From the NCBI RefSeq assembly GCF_001487145.1, contig NZ_LN913016.1, positions 310,001 to 374,000 on the forward strand: a stretch of DNA of 64,000 nt. The letters are read 5' to 3'. The notes beneath the pieces were generated by a model. That model saw only the letters and a program-made list of their open reading frames with translations. It did no database searches and had not been told where the DNA came from. Of this stretch, positions 42,673 to 52,094 are shown one piece after another. Both the position numbers and the translations under genes were made by a program. This DNA comes from Anaerococcus rubeinfantis. GTDB lineage: Bacteria > Bacillota > Clostridia > Tissierellales > Peptoniphilaceae. The stretch's first letter is position 1; each line of letters starts with the position of its first letter.

Positions 42673-43917
42673 TTATTCGTCTTCTTCTTCTTCTTCTAGT
42701 TCTTCTTTTACTTCTTCATGAACTGCTTCTTTTATTTCTTTGTTATCTATAATTGAGTTTTCTGCAAGTCGGTTTAGTTTATCTTTTTCCATTTTTCCAA
42801 ATTCTAGGTCATCATCAAGTTTTCTTCTTGTTAGAACTGAAATTGCAAATCTTCTTCTTATTTCTCGTTTTATTTCTTCTCTTTCTCTAAACCAAGCTAT
42901 TACAAGGGTAATTGTAAGGATTAATCCTAAATATCCAAGGATTGGGTATAAAATTGACATTAATTTTTTAAATCCTAAAAATGAAAGTCCAAAGCCTATT
43001 AGGGTAAATATTATTAAATTTCTTCTAAATTTATTTTCTGTATCTGAAAATCTCCTTGCTGCGGAATAGAATAAGGATATTGCAGTGTTGAAAATCATTC
43101 CAAATATAATAAAAGACATTATAAGACCTAAAATAGGATGTATTCTTTCTAAAACAATTTGCATTGGTATATCGGCATCTTTTATTTTGGGAAGATTAAA
43201 AAATAAGGTAAATCCAACAAGGTTTGTAAGAATCGCAACCATAAGTCCTCCAAGTATACCTCCAAGTCCTGCTTCTGCTGAATCAGTTTTACTTCCTCCA
43301 AGTACAAAGGCCATGGAAATTGCACTTATCATACACAAACCAAAATAATTTAGTGTAGAAAGGGTTATATTTGGGAGTGTAGATTTTACTGTTTGTCCAA
43401 TTTGGTCTAGACTTTGCCAATCTGGTTTTATGGTTACAAAGGTAAATATTCCTCCGATAATTGCGAAAATAATTATAAGTGGGGTAAAGGATCCGATTAC
43501 TCTTGTAACTTTATCAAAATCTAACATTCCTATAATAATTATCATAATTGTACAGACCAAAGCTCCAACCCATGGCTTAAATCCAAATTGTTGGTTTAAG
43601 TTTGAACCTGCTCCTGCTATCATTACAAAGCCCATCAAAAAACAATTTATTATTAGGGCGTAATCCATAAATTTTGTCATATATTTATTTGAAACTTCTT
43701 CGAGAACGTCTATGTGACTTTCTGCTAAATAGTGAGAACCAAGTTGAAGGATTATTCCTCCGACCAAGATGTGTAAGATTCCTATGGCTGCTAGTCCAAA
43801 AAGTCCAGCTTTTCCAAAGGAAATAAAATATTGCATAAGCTCTTGTCCGCTTGCAAGTCCGGCTCCTGTTAAAACGCCAACATAGGCAAGCATTATGCTT
43901 ATAGTTTTTTTGTTCAT
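42673..43917 (-). CDS. YkvI-family membrane transporter
   Basis: 414 residues with about ten membrane segments. The start MNKKTISIMLAYVGVLTGAG followed by LASGQELMQYFISFGKAG is the unwound first helix of the APC/LeuT-type fold as seen in YkvI proteins. Later segments include GLCMISAISMAFVLGGSK and MIFNTAISLFYSAARRF. The C-terminal ~60 residues are charged and end in a Glu-rich run. Likely an amino acid or cation symporter in the plasma membrane; the substrate is unknown. It stands alone with its own terminator, first gene of the core region. Confidence 0.8.
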   Translation of the reverse strand: MNKKTISIMLAYVGVLTGAGLASGQELMQYFISFGKAGLFGLAAIGILHILVGGIILQLGSHYLAESHIDVLEEVSNKYMTKFMDYALIINCFLMGFVMIAGAGSNLNQQFGFKPWVGALVCTIMIIIIGMLDFDKVTRVIGSFTPLIIIFAIIGGIFTFVTIKPDWQSLDQIGQTVKSTLPNITLSTLNYFGLCMISAISMAFVLGGSKTDSAEAGLGGILGGLMVAILTNLVGFTLFFNLPKIKDADIPMQIVLERIHPILGLIMSFIIFGMIFNTAISLFYSAARRFSDTENKFRRNLIIFTLIGFGLSFLGFKKLMSILYPILGYLGLILTITLVIAWFREREEIKREIRRRFAISVLTRRKLDDDLEFGKMEKDKLNRLAENSIIDNKEIKEAVHEEVKEELEEEEEDE

Positions 43918-44000
43918 TTTTTCTCCTTTTGTAAAATTTTTTAAAATAAATATAGGGACAGTTGCTTATTATTAATAGTTTTGCAAGAGTCCCTTTTTAT

Positions 44001-44933
44001 TTAAGAAAATTGATTTATTACAACTTTTGGTATTATTTTTTCTATTTCTTCTCTTGTTGGAAGGTCTAGAACTTCTGCTGTGGCTGTTGCGGATGCTACG
44101 GCAACTTTGTAGGCTTCGATTGTATCGCTTGATCTTACCAAAGTTCCTATAAATCCACCAATCATTGCATCACGGCAAGCTACAGAATTTACCACTTCAT
44201 TTATGTGAATTTCTTCAGAAATATATGAGTGGCCGTCTTGGGAAAAGAACATAGATCCTTTTTTTCCATAGGAAACTATGGCATTTTGGGCTCCCATTTC
44301 TATAATTTTTTTACCGTACTTATCCATATCTTCTATTGTTTCAATTTTTGTTCCAAAAATTTCCATCAAATCTTCTACGTTTGGTTTTACAAGAATTGGT
44401 CCTTCTTTTATTACTGCTGGTAAATACTCTGCAGGAATATCTGCTATAAATTGGGATCCATTTGCCTTTGCTATTGAAACCATTCTTGAATAAATATCTT
44501 CGTCAACTTTTTCTTCCATTGGTGGGACAGATCCTCCCATAACTATGGTATCTCCTTCGCCAACTCTTGATAAATAATATAAAAGCTCATCAACTTCGTA
44601 GTGGCTAACGTTTGGTCCTTTGGAATTTATTGTTGTTTCTTCATTATCCAATAATAATTTTATATTTGTTCTGCTTTCTTCTTCAATATTTACAAAATCG
44701 GTCATGATATTTTCTTTATCAAGCCATTCTTCGATAAATTTTCCTTGGTGACCTCCGATAAATCCTGTCGCAACTGTTGGGATTTTTAATTGGGATAAAA
44801 CTCTTGAAACGTTAAGAGCCTTTCCACCTGGAAGGGTAAATTCATCTGAAACATGGTTTTTGTCACCGATATTTAGGTTTTTCACTTCTAAAATTACATC
44901 TACAGATGGGTTTAAGGTAACTGTGTAAATCAT
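44001..44933 (-). CDS. PfkB-family sugar-phosphate kinase (1-phosphofructokinase-like) with unusual anion-hole motif
   Basis: 310 residues. The opening MIYTVTLNPSVDVILEV and GGKALNVSRVLSQL are diagnostic for the 1-phosphofructokinase / tagatose-6-phosphate kinase branch, with KPNVEDLMEIFG in the middle. Enzymes of this branch phosphorylate fructose-1-phosphate or tagatose-6-phosphate with ATP. Near residue 250 the normal N-x-V-GAGD motif reads NSVACRDAMIGGF: the Asp base is kept but the Gly-Ala-Gly anion hole is Ala-Cys-Arg. There is no neighbouring fructose PTS gene, so the substrate is uncertain. AGGAATT precedes the ATG. Confidence 0.8.
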   Translation of the reverse strand: MIYTVTLNPSVDVILEVKNLNIGDKNHVSDEFTLPGGKALNVSRVLSQLKIPTVATGFIGGHQGKFIEEWLDKENIMTDFVNIEEESRTNIKLLLDNEETTINSKGPNVSHYEVDELLYYLSRVGEGDTIVMGGSVPPMEEKVDEDIYSRMVSIAKANGSQFIADIPAEYLPAVIKEGPILVKPNVEDLMEIFGTKIETIEDMDKYGKKIIEMGAQNAIVSYGKKGSMFFSQDGHSYISEEIHINEVVNSVACRDAMIGGFIGTLVRSSDTIEAYKVAVASATATAEVLDLPTREEIEKIIPKVVINQFS

Positions 44934-44985
44934 AATTCCTCCAAATTTTTATTTTCTAATCTTTTCTATCTTTTCTAATATTACT

Positions 44986-46365
44986 TTACACTCTTATATC
45001 ATAAATTGCTTCTATAACTTCTTCCATGTGAACTCCTCTTGAGCCCTTTACAAAAACAAGGCTTGATTTTGTAATGAGAAGTTTTAATTTATCAATTAGG
45101 TCATTTTTATTTTCAAAATAAAAACTCCTATCTTCTGGGAAATTTTCTAGGCTTGCCCTGTACATTTCTTTACAAAGTGGGCCAAAAAATAAGCAATAAT
45201 TTATTTTTTTTGGATCTATATCAAGTCCTGACTTGTAGTGGAGATTTTTTTCTCCATCACCAAGCTCTAACATATCTCCCAAAACTACAATTTTATTTGC
45301 ATATCCATCCAAATATCCTGCAAGCTCAAGTCCTTGTTTTAAAGATTGAGGATTTGATTTGTAGGCATCATCAAGAATATCAAAGCCATTTCTTTCAATT
45401 AATTCGTTCCTGTTTGCATTGTTAGATGCGAGAGAAAGACCACCATTAATTTCTTTGTAGGAAAGGTTAAATAATTTTCCAATCAAAACTGCCAAGGCCC
45501 CGTTTAAAACTTGATGAGTTCCTAAAAGTGGTACTGTATAATCTTCATTATCATAAGTAAATTTTGTATAGGTGCTTGAAAATTCTTTTGGACTAACTTT
45601 AAAGTCAACTTCATCGCTTGTTCCAAAACTTATAGTTTTTTGTTTTATTTTATAAGATGGGAGAACTTTTTTTAACATTTCGTCATCACCATTATAAATA
45701 AAAATTCCATCGTCTTTTAGGCCTTCAAGAATTTCGAGTTTTGCTTTTGCGATTCCTTCTCTTGATTTTAATTTTAAAAGATGAGCATCGCCAATATTTG
45801 TAATCATCGCCATATCAGGGCTTGCTATATGGGTTAGTTCTGAAATTTCTCCAAAATCTTCAGTTCCCATTTCAACTACGGCTATTTCTGTATCTTTTGA
45901 AAACTCCAAAAGCGTTAGGGGAAGGCCTATATTATTATTGTGATTTCCTTGGGTTTTTTGAACCTTATATTTTTCTGATAAAACTGAATGAATCAAGTTT
46001 TTAGAAGTTGTTTTTCCATTTGATCCGGTAATTGCAATAATTTTTATATCAAGTTCATCCCTGTAGGCTTTTGCCAAATCTTGTAGGGCTTTTTTTGTAT
46101 CAGAAACTTTTACAAAGGGAATTGAAACTGATTTTGGAATCTTATAATTTTCATCAATCAAAAATGCAGGAGCTCCAGCATTTTGGCATTCTTCAATAAA
46201 TATTCTTCCATCAAATTTTTCCCCAACAATAGGGATATAGAGATTATCTTTTTTGATTGTACGAGAATCTATAGAAACTCCCTTGATTTTTGTGTCATTA
46301 AACTTGTCATCGGAAATTTCTCCACCTAACATTTTTGCAATTTCATCTAATCTTTTTTCAATCAT
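44986..46365 (-). CDS. murF: UDP-N-acetylmuramoyl-tripeptide--D-alanyl-D-alanine ligase MurF
   Basis: 459 residues, usual length. N-terminal substrate domain (GVSIDSRTIKKDNLYIPIVG), ATP motif GSNGKTTSKNLI near residue 113, central VVEMGTEDFGEISELTHIAS, and C-terminal domain DDAYKSNPQSLKQGL with VVLGDMLELGD. It adds D-Ala-D-Ala to the UDP-MurNAc-tripeptide in the cytoplasm, the last soluble step of peptidoglycan precursor synthesis. It overlaps ddl by 4 bases (ATGA), so dipeptide synthesis and its use are co-translated. Confidence 0.95.
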   Translation of the reverse strand: MIEKRLDEIAKMLGGEISDDKFNDTKIKGVSIDSRTIKKDNLYIPIVGEKFDGRIFIEECQNAGAPAFLIDENYKIPKSVSIPFVKVSDTKKALQDLAKAYRDELDIKIIAITGSNGKTTSKNLIHSVLSEKYKVQKTQGNHNNNIGLPLTLLEFSKDTEIAVVEMGTEDFGEISELTHIASPDMAMITNIGDAHLLKLKSREGIAKAKLEILEGLKDDGIFIYNGDDEMLKKVLPSYKIKQKTISFGTSDEVDFKVSPKEFSSTYTKFTYDNEDYTVPLLGTHQVLNGALAVLIGKLFNLSYKEINGGLSLASNNANRNELIERNGFDILDDAYKSNPQSLKQGLELAGYLDGYANKIVVLGDMLELGDGEKNLHYKSGLDIDPKKINYCLFFGPLCKEMYRASLENFPEDRSFYFENKNDLIDKLKLLITKSSLVFVKGSRGVHMEEVIEAIYDIRV

Positions 46366-47408
46366 TTAAATCTCCTTTTTTGAAAAGTTTTGAACCCTTC
46401 ATCGATAAGCATATCTAGGATATTTTGAAATTCTATATCAAAGCTAATTTTACAAAGTCTTGCAAAAAATGAAGTAGGGGTAAAACCTGGGAAGGTATTT
46501 ATTTCATTTATATAAAATTCATCATCTCTTAAAAATACATCAACTCTGGCAAAACCTTGGCAGCCACAAGCCTTGTAGCATTTTTTTGCAAATTCTAGCA
46601 AATCTTTTTCAAGTTTTTCATCCATTGGATAAGGAAGCATTTCTTTAGTGCCCTTATCAAAATATTTTGCATCATAGTCAAGGAAGATATGGTCTGTGAC
46701 ATAAGCTCCTGGCTTTGAAGCTTTAAGTTCGTTGTCGCCGATTATGGCAATTTCTACTTCTTGACCGATAATTGCCTCTTCAATTAGGATTTTTTCATCA
46801 TATTTTAAAGCTTCTTTTCCAAATTTTAAAATATCCTCAATATTTTCTGCCTTATTTACTCCAACTGATGATCCATTTGCTGAAGGTTTTACTATCATTG
46901 GAAATTTTATATATTCCTCACATTTTTTTGCAAAATCTTCATCAAAAGATTCTTCATTTGCATAAAGATATCTTGCTTGTTTTAATTTATTTTTTTCAAA
47001 AATGTCATTTGCAGTAACCTTATCCATACAAACAGAAGAAGATAAGAGTCCATTTCCAATATATGCCACATCAATTGCATCCAAAAATCCTTGGATTGTT
47101 CCATCTTCTCCATAGGTTCCGTGAACACATGGAATAATTATTGTTTTGTCCTTGTCCTTATCTTTTAATTCTAAAAGAAAATCAGAAATTGATTCGAGAA
47201 TATTTTCCTTGCAAGTTTTTACAAGATCAAATTCGTCTTTTGTATCTATAAAATCAAAAGCTTTTGAAAATCTTCCTTTTTTGTCAATATATACAATTTT
47301 TAAATTATATTTTTCTTTGTCTAAATTTTTTGAAATATTAAGGGCACTTCTTAGGGCAATATCATGCTCACTTGAAGGTCCACCGCATAATAAATAAGTA
47401 TTAATCAT
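46362..47408 (-). CDS. ddl: D-alanine--D-alanine ligase
   Basis: About 348 residues. ATG at 47408 is preferred since GGAG lies 7 bases before it; an ATG at 47420 would contain that site. N-terminal LLCGGPSSEHDIALRSALN, VHGTYGEDGTIQGFLDAI, ATP-grasp KPSANGSSVGVNK, EEAIIGQEVEIAIIG and the metal-binding EINTFPGFTPTS end. It joins two D-Ala with ATP. The gene reads into murF. The residue before the gene-family omega-type loop (Tyr/Phe selectivity) was not analysed. Confidence 0.95.
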   Translation of the reverse strand: MINTYLLCGGPSSEHDIALRSALNISKNLDKEKYNLKIVYIDKKGRFSKAFDFIDTKDEFDLVKTCKENILESISDFLLELKDKDKDKTIIIPCVHGTYGEDGTIQGFLDAIDVAYIGNGLLSSSVCMDKVTANDIFEKNKLKQARYLYANEESFDEDFAKKCEEYIKFPMIVKPSANGSSVGVNKAENIEDILKFGKEALKYDEKILIEEAIIGQEVEIAIIGDNELKASKPGAYVTDHIFLDYDAKYFDKGTKEMLPYPMDEKLEKDLLEFAKKCYKACGCQGFARVDVFLRDDEFYINEINTFPGFTPTSFFARLCKISFDIEFQNILDMLIDEGFKTFQKRRFK

Positions 47409-47579
47409 TTCTTTCTCCATCTAATTTTATATAAAAATTTTACTACATATTGGAAATTAGAGCAAATAAAAGGAGAATTTATTGGGTTGAAATAAATATT
47501 TATTATTTTATTTTAAATTTTTTCATTTTTATTTTTGCAATTCAAAGTATAATGGATAAAGAAAATATTAGGAGGATTT

Positions 47580-48998
47580 ATGGAATATAAAGATTTACAA
47601 CCAAAAGAAGTTTTTCATTGGTTTAAAGAAATTTCAAATATACCAAGAGAAAGCGGAAATGAAAAAGAAATTTCAGATTTTTTGGTAGATTTTGCAAAAA
47701 AAAGAAATTTAGAATATTGGCAAGATGATGTTTTGAATGTATATATAAAGAAAGAAGCAAGTAAGGGCTACGAAAATTATCCAGAAGTTTTACTCCAAGG
47801 ACACATGGATATGGTTTGTGTAAAAGAAAACGGATCAGAACACGATTTTTCAAAAGATCCAATTGAACTTGTTGTAGATGGAGAGTGGCTTACAGCAAAC
47901 AAGACAACTCTTGGGGCAGATGATGGAATTGCAGTTGCCTATGCTCTTGCAATTTTGGATGATGAAGAAGTTTCACATGGACCAATCTCTGTTTTGATTA
48001 CAACAGGAGAAGAAACTTCCATGGTTGGAGTAAATAATCTAGATACAAAAAAATTGGGAAATCCAAAATATTTATTAAATATTGACAGCGAAGAAGAAGG
48101 AATTTTAACCATTGGCTGTGCCGGTGGAATGGATATAAAATATTCATTTGAAAAAGAATACGAAAAAAAAGACGGAGAATTTATTTCCATAGAACTTAAA
48201 AATTTCCAAGGTGGCCATTCTGGAATGGAAATTGATAAGTACAGATTAAACGCAATCAAGGGTCTTGTAAGAATTATAAACGAATTAGACTCATATAAAA
48301 TCGGAAAAATTTCAGGTGGAGTAAAAAGAAATGCAATTCCATCAGAAGCATTTGCAATAATAGAAGTAAAAAATGCAAAAGATGCTATAAAAAATCTTTC
48401 AAAAGTAAAAGATGAAATTCTTCACGAATACAAAAATTCTGACCCAAAAGGCGAGATTATAATAAAAGAATGTCACTTTGATGGAGAAGTTTTAACAAAA
48501 GACTTGTCAGAAAAAATTGTAAAAGCAAATTTAATTGTTGCAGATGGTCCAGTTAAAAAATACGATGGAAATCTTGTAACAAGTTCAAATCTTGGATTAG
48601 TTGAAGAAGATGAAGAAAAAATCACCTTCACAATTCTTGCAAGAAGCGAAGTTACATCAGCTAAAAGATTTAGACGTGATGTAATTAAAAACCAAGTGGA
48701 ACTCTTTGGAGCGAAAGTTGAAAGTATAAACGAATACCCTGGTTGGGAAAGAGAAGACAGTGAACTTTTGGAGATAATGAAAAATGTTTGGGAAAAATTA
48801 AATGGAGAAAAACCACAAGTTTTAACAACTCACGGTGGACTTGAATGTGGACTTCTAAAACAAGATATGAAAGAAACTCAAATGGTTTCATTCGGCCCAG
48901 AAATCCAAGGAGCTCATTCACCAGAAGAAAGAGTAAATATAAAATCAACAGAAAATAATTATAAATTCTTGGTAGAAATTTTAAAAGAATTAAAATAA
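47580..48998 (+). CDS. pepD: Aminoacyl-histidine dipeptidase PepD (M20 family)
   Basis: 472 residues. Metal-binding motifs of the M20/PepD group: LLQGHMDMVC (His, Asp; about residue 70-80), TTLGADDGIAVAYALAIL (bridging Asp) and LITTGEETSMVG (Glu-Glu), with the lid domain FQGGHSGMEIDKYRLNAIKG and the final FGPEIQGAHSPEERVNI. It hydrolyses dipeptides such as carnosine or Cys-Gly in the cytoplasm. AGGAGG precedes ATG 47580 and a TTCG-loop terminator follows. It diverges from ddl. Confidence 0.93.
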   Translation: MEYKDLQPKEVFHWFKEISNIPRESGNEKEISDFLVDFAKKRNLEYWQDDVLNVYIKKEASKGYENYPEVLLQGHMDMVCVKENGSEHDFSKDPIELVVDGEWLTANKTTLGADDGIAVAYALAILDDEEVSHGPISVLITTGEETSMVGVNNLDTKKLGNPKYLLNIDSEEEGILTIGCAGGMDIKYSFEKEYEKKDGEFISIELKNFQGGHSGMEIDKYRLNAIKGLVRIINELDSYKIGKISGGVKRNAIPSEAFAIIEVKNAKDAIKNLSKVKDEILHEYKNSDPKGEIIIKECHFDGEVLTKDLSEKIVKANLIVADGPVKKYDGNLVTSSNLGLVEEDEEKITFTILARSEVTSAKRFRRDVIKNQVELFGAKVESINEYPGWEREDSELLEIMKNVWEKLNGEKPQVLTTHGGLECGLLKQDMKETQMVSFGPEIQGAHSPEERVNIKSTENNYKFLVEILKELK

Positions 48999-48999
48999 A

Positions 49000-49026
49000 A
49001 AAGAGGCTTCGGCCTCTTTATATTTT
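49000..49026 (+). terminator. Terminator of pepD
   Basis: AAAGAGGC, TTCG loop, GCCTCTTT, then ATATTTTT. Confidence 0.9.
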
Positions 49027-49150
49027 TGCTTATAAGAAATATAAAATATCCTTGTATAAATTTCATTAAATGCTATAATATTTAAAGATGAGGAAATCAT
49101 TTTCTATAAAATTAATATTTTTTTAAACTTTATTTTCAAAAATTCAAGTA

Positions 49151-49179
49151 TTGTATTTTGTTAGGAAAACGTGTATAAT
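49151..49179 (+). promoter_or_regulatory. Promoter of ptsH
   Basis: -35 TTGTAT (49151-49156), 17-base spacer, -10 TATAAT (49174-49179), giving an untranslated leader of about 70 bases before GGAGGG and ATG 49255. Confidence 0.7.
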
Positions 49180-49254
49180 AAATTTAAGTTCAAGAAATAT
49201 AGTTAAAAAAATAACAGTTATAAATTTTTATTTATCAATATTTACGGAGGGAAT

Positions 49255-49521
49255 ATGTACGAGGAAAAAGTTACACTTGTAAATGAAATCGGTTTACATG
49301 CAAGGCCTGCTTCTATCTTTATAAGAGAAGCTGTAAAGCATGCGTGCGATATAAATGTAGAAAAAGAAGGAAGAGTTTATAATGCCAAATCAATAATGTC
49401 AGTTTTATCTATGAGCGCTGGCAAGGGTGAAGAAATAGTAATTAAAGCCCAAGGCGATGGGGAAGAAGAAGCTGTAAAAAGCCTTGTTGATTTGGTTGAA
49501 AATAAATTAAGTAATTATTGA
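49255..49521 (+). CDS. ptsH: Phosphocarrier protein HPr
   Basis: 88 residues. His15 in EIGLHARPAS accepts phosphate from PEP-dependent enzyme I and passes it to sugar-specific EIIA proteins. Ser46 in NAKSIMSVLSM is the HPr kinase site, implying catabolite regulation as in other Firmicutes. It stands alone; ptsI is not next to it. GGAGGG lies before the ATG. Confidence 0.95.
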   Translation: MYEEKVTLVNEIGLHARPASIFIREAVKHACDINVEKEGRVYNAKSIMSVLSMSAGKGEEIVIKAQGDGEEEAVKSLVDLVENKLSNY

Positions 49522-49867
49522 AAGTTACATTAGAGAGTAAAAAAAGTCTAATTATAAATAATGAATAATTTTTATAATTAAATTATGCTTTACAATCTCT
49601 AATAACTAGATGTGTTAAATCGGGATAAATAAGTGAAACTGGCGGTTATCTATCTTTTCAAAATAGGAAAATTGTAGTTAGGTACATTCTAAAGTGATTA
49701 TTAAAAATTACATAATAATTTTTAGAAATAATTTAATATTTATGGGAGAGCACTTTTTTTAAGTGCTTTTTCTTTGGAGAAATTTAAAAATATGAAAATA
49801 AATAAAATATAAAAATTGCAAAAAATATTGTCAAAATTTTCATATTAGAATGTTAATATTTCAAGTT
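49522..49867 (+). other. Non-coding stretch with a terminated structured segment, possible small RNA
   Basis: No ORF of length. From about 49590 to 49740 the sequence is less AT-rich and shows pairing options (for example TTTACAAT near 49591 with ATTGTAG near 49672), then AGCACTT / AAGTGCT (49749-49755, 49761-49767) followed by TTTTTCTTT. It may be a stable small RNA of about 150-200 bases or only a long 3' region of ptsH. I could not match it to a known RNA family. Confidence 0.35.
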
Positions 49868-49897
49868 TTGACAATCCGTACCAAAGTAGTATACTTT
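49868..49897 (+). promoter_or_regulatory. Promoter and palindrome ahead of the suf operon
   Basis: -35 TTGACA (49868-49873), 16-base spacer, -10 TATACT (49890-49895). AAAGTA (49883-49888), GTA, TACTTT (49892-49897) form a palindrome across the -10, a likely operator for a regulator of Fe-S synthesis. No regulator gene is adjacent. Confidence 0.6.
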
Positions 49898-49945
49898 TAA
49901 TGTATATAAATTTATTTTCTCAAAATATAAAAAAAGAGGTAAGCG

Positions 49946-50677
49946 ATGAAAGAATTATTAAAAGTTGAAAATTTACATGTTTCAGTTGGAGATACTGAAA
50001 TATTAAAAGGTATAAATTTAAAAGTTAATGCTGGAGAAGTCCATGTAATAATGGGATCAAATGGTTCAGGAAAATCTACATTAATGAACGCCGTAATGGC
50101 AAATCCAGTTTATGATGTAACAGAAGGAAAAATATTTTTTGAAGGTGAAGATATTACAGATCTTACAACTGATAAAAGAGCAAAGGCAGGAATTTTTATG
50201 TCTTTCCAATCACCTGATGCAATTAATGGTGTAAAACTTAGAGATTTTCTAAAGCAAGCAAAGGAAGAAGTGACAGGCAAAAAACCATCAATTTTAGGTT
50301 TTAATAAAGAACTTACAAAGGAAATGGATGATTTAAAATTATCTGAGGAATATGCAAACAGATATGTAAATGTTGGATTTTCTGGTGGAGAAAGAAAAAA
50401 ATCTGAAATTTTGCAATTAAAAATTTTAAATCCAAAACTTGCTATGCTTGATGAAACTGATTCAGGACTTGACGTTGACGCAGTTAGAATTGTAAGTGAA
50501 GGAATCAAAAATTATTTAAACGAAGACAATGCAGTTATAGTTGTAACTCACCACAATGAATTATTAGAAAATATTGATGTTGATTATGTTCACGTTTTAA
50601 AAGACGGTGTAATCAAAAAAACATCTGATGCGACTCTAATGGAAAAAATTGAAAAAGAAGGATATGAGTGGGTTTAA
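49946..50677 (+). CDS. sufC: Fe-S assembly ATPase SufC
   Basis: 243 residues. Walker A GSNGSGKST, the SufC-type signature GFSGGERKKSEILQ and Walker B LAMLDETDSGLD, with the final ATP switch VVTHHNELL. SufC dimerises on the SufBD scaffold and its ATPase cycle opens it for cluster assembly. First gene of a sufCBDSU operon, with GAGGTAAG before the ATG. Order and motifs leave little doubt. Confidence 0.95.
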   Translation: MKELLKVENLHVSVGDTEILKGINLKVNAGEVHVIMGSNGSGKSTLMNAVMANPVYDVTEGKIFFEGEDITDLTTDKRAKAGIFMSFQSPDAINGVKLRDFLKQAKEEVTGKKPSILGFNKELTKEMDDLKLSEEYANRYVNVGFSGGERKKSEILQLKILNPKLAMLDETDSGLDVDAVRIVSEGIKNYLNEDNAVIVVTHHNELLENIDVDYVHVLKDGVIKKTSDATLMEKIEKEGYEWV

Positions 50678-50678
50678 T

Positions 50679-52094
50679 ATGACAGAAAAGAAATTTGATG
50701 AATCATCCTTTAAGGATATTGATAGGGGTATTTATGATGTCATTGACAAATTTGAATACTCAGACATTTCCGACAAGGGTTTGAATAAAGAAATAGTAGA
50801 AGAATTATCAAAAAAGAAAAATGAACCAGAATGGATGCTAAAAAGAAGACTACAATCTCTTTTAATTTTTGAACAAACAGAAAATCCATCTTGGGGACCA
50901 GATCTTTCTGAATTAAATATGGCAGATATAACAACTTATGTTAAGCCAAAAACTGATAAAAAAAGCAATTGGGATGCTCTTCCTCAAGATATAAAAGATA
51001 CTTTTGATAGGCTAGGAATTCCTCAAGCTGAGCAAGAATCTCTTGCAGGAGTTGGGGCTCAATATGACAGTGAGGAAGTTTACCATTCAATTCAAAAACA
51101 TTTATCAGATCAAGGAGTAATTTTTACAGATTTTGATACAGCTTTAAGAGAACACGAAGAAATTGTTCACAAATATTTTCAAAGAGCAATTCCACCAACA
51201 CTACACAAATATGCAGCTCTTCATGGAGCAGTTTGGTCTGGTGGTTCTTTAATTTATGTGCCAAAGGGAGTAAATGTAGATATTCCTCTCCAATCTTATT
51301 ATAGGTTGAATGCTCCAGGAGCTGGACAATTTGAACACACAATGATTATTGCAGAAGAAGGAGCCAAAGTTCATTTTATAGAAGGTTGTTCTGCACCAAG
51401 ATATAATGTTGTAAATCTTCACGCAGGAAGTGTAGAAATATTTGTTCACAAGGATGCTGAAGTAAGATTTTCTACAATAGAAAACTGGTCAAGAAATATG
51501 TACAATCTTAATACAAAAAGAGCAATCGTTGAAGAAAATGGTCAAGTTGAATGGATTTCTGGATCTTTTGGTTCAAAAGTTTCAATGCTTTATCCGACAA
51601 CAATTTTAAATGGCGAAGGCGCAAGAGCAGAATATACAGGAATAACCTACGCATCAAACGGCCAATATATTGACAATGGCTGTTCAATGATTCACAACGC
51701 ACCAAACACTTACTCAACCGCTCTTACAAAATCTATAACTCAAGGAAATGGAAAATCTATGACAAGATCTTATGTAAAAATTGGCAAAAATGCCAAGGGA
51801 TCAAAGTCAACTGTTGATTGTGAAAACTTGATGTTATCACGCGAATCAAAGTCAGATACAATTCCAACTCTTGATATTAGAAATGATGAGGTTGATTGCG
51901 GACACGAGGCAAAAATTGGATCTCTTGACCAAAAACAAATATTTTATTTGATGAGCAGGGGAATTCCAGAAAACGAAGCAAAATCTATGATAGTAAGAGG
52001 ATTTGCAGAGCCAGTTGCAAAAGAATTGCCTTTGGAATATGCAGTTGAGATGAATAATTTGATTGATATGGAATTGGAAGGAGCAAATGGCTGA
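50679..52094 (+). CDS. sufB: Fe-S cluster scaffold subunit SufB
   Basis: About 471 residues from ATG 50679, just after the sufC stop; an upstream in-frame start inside sufC is less likely. Typical SufB blocks: EPEWMLKRRLQSLLIFEQTE, SLAGVGAQYDSEEVYHSIQK, GGSLIYVPKGVNVDIPLQSY and the C-terminal RNDEVDCGHEAKIGSLDQKQ with the conserved Cys/His. It forms with SufC and SufD the scaffold on which clusters are built. It overlaps sufD by one base. Confidence 0.95.
   Translation: MTEKKFDESSFKDIDRGIYDVIDKFEYSDISDKGLNKEIVEELSKKKNEPEWMLKRRLQSLLIFEQTENPSWGPDLSELNMADITTYVKPKTDKKSNWDALPQDIKDTFDRLGIPQAEQESLAGVGAQYDSEEVYHSIQKHLSDQGVIFTDFDTALREHEEIVHKYFQRAIPPTLHKYAALHGAVWSGGSLIYVPKGVNVDIPLQSYYRLNAPGAGQFEHTMIIAEEGAKVHFIEGCSAPRYNVVNLHAGSVEIFVHKDAEVRFSTIENWSRNMYNLNTKRAIVEENGQVEWISGSFGSKVSMLYPTTILNGEGARAEYTGITYASNGQYIDNGCSMIHNAPNTYSTALTKSITQGNGKSMTRSYVKIGKNAKGSKSTVDCENLMLSRESKSDTIPTLDIRNDEVDCGHEAKIGSLDQKQIFYLMSRGIPENEAKSMIVRGFAEPVAKELPLEYAVEMNNLIDMELEGANG

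Noticed and set aside
43085-43663. Plus-strand ORFs opposite the YkvI-type gene
   Set aside because: Antisense frames of a membrane protein gene in AT-rich DNA; no ribosome sites and no coherent domains.
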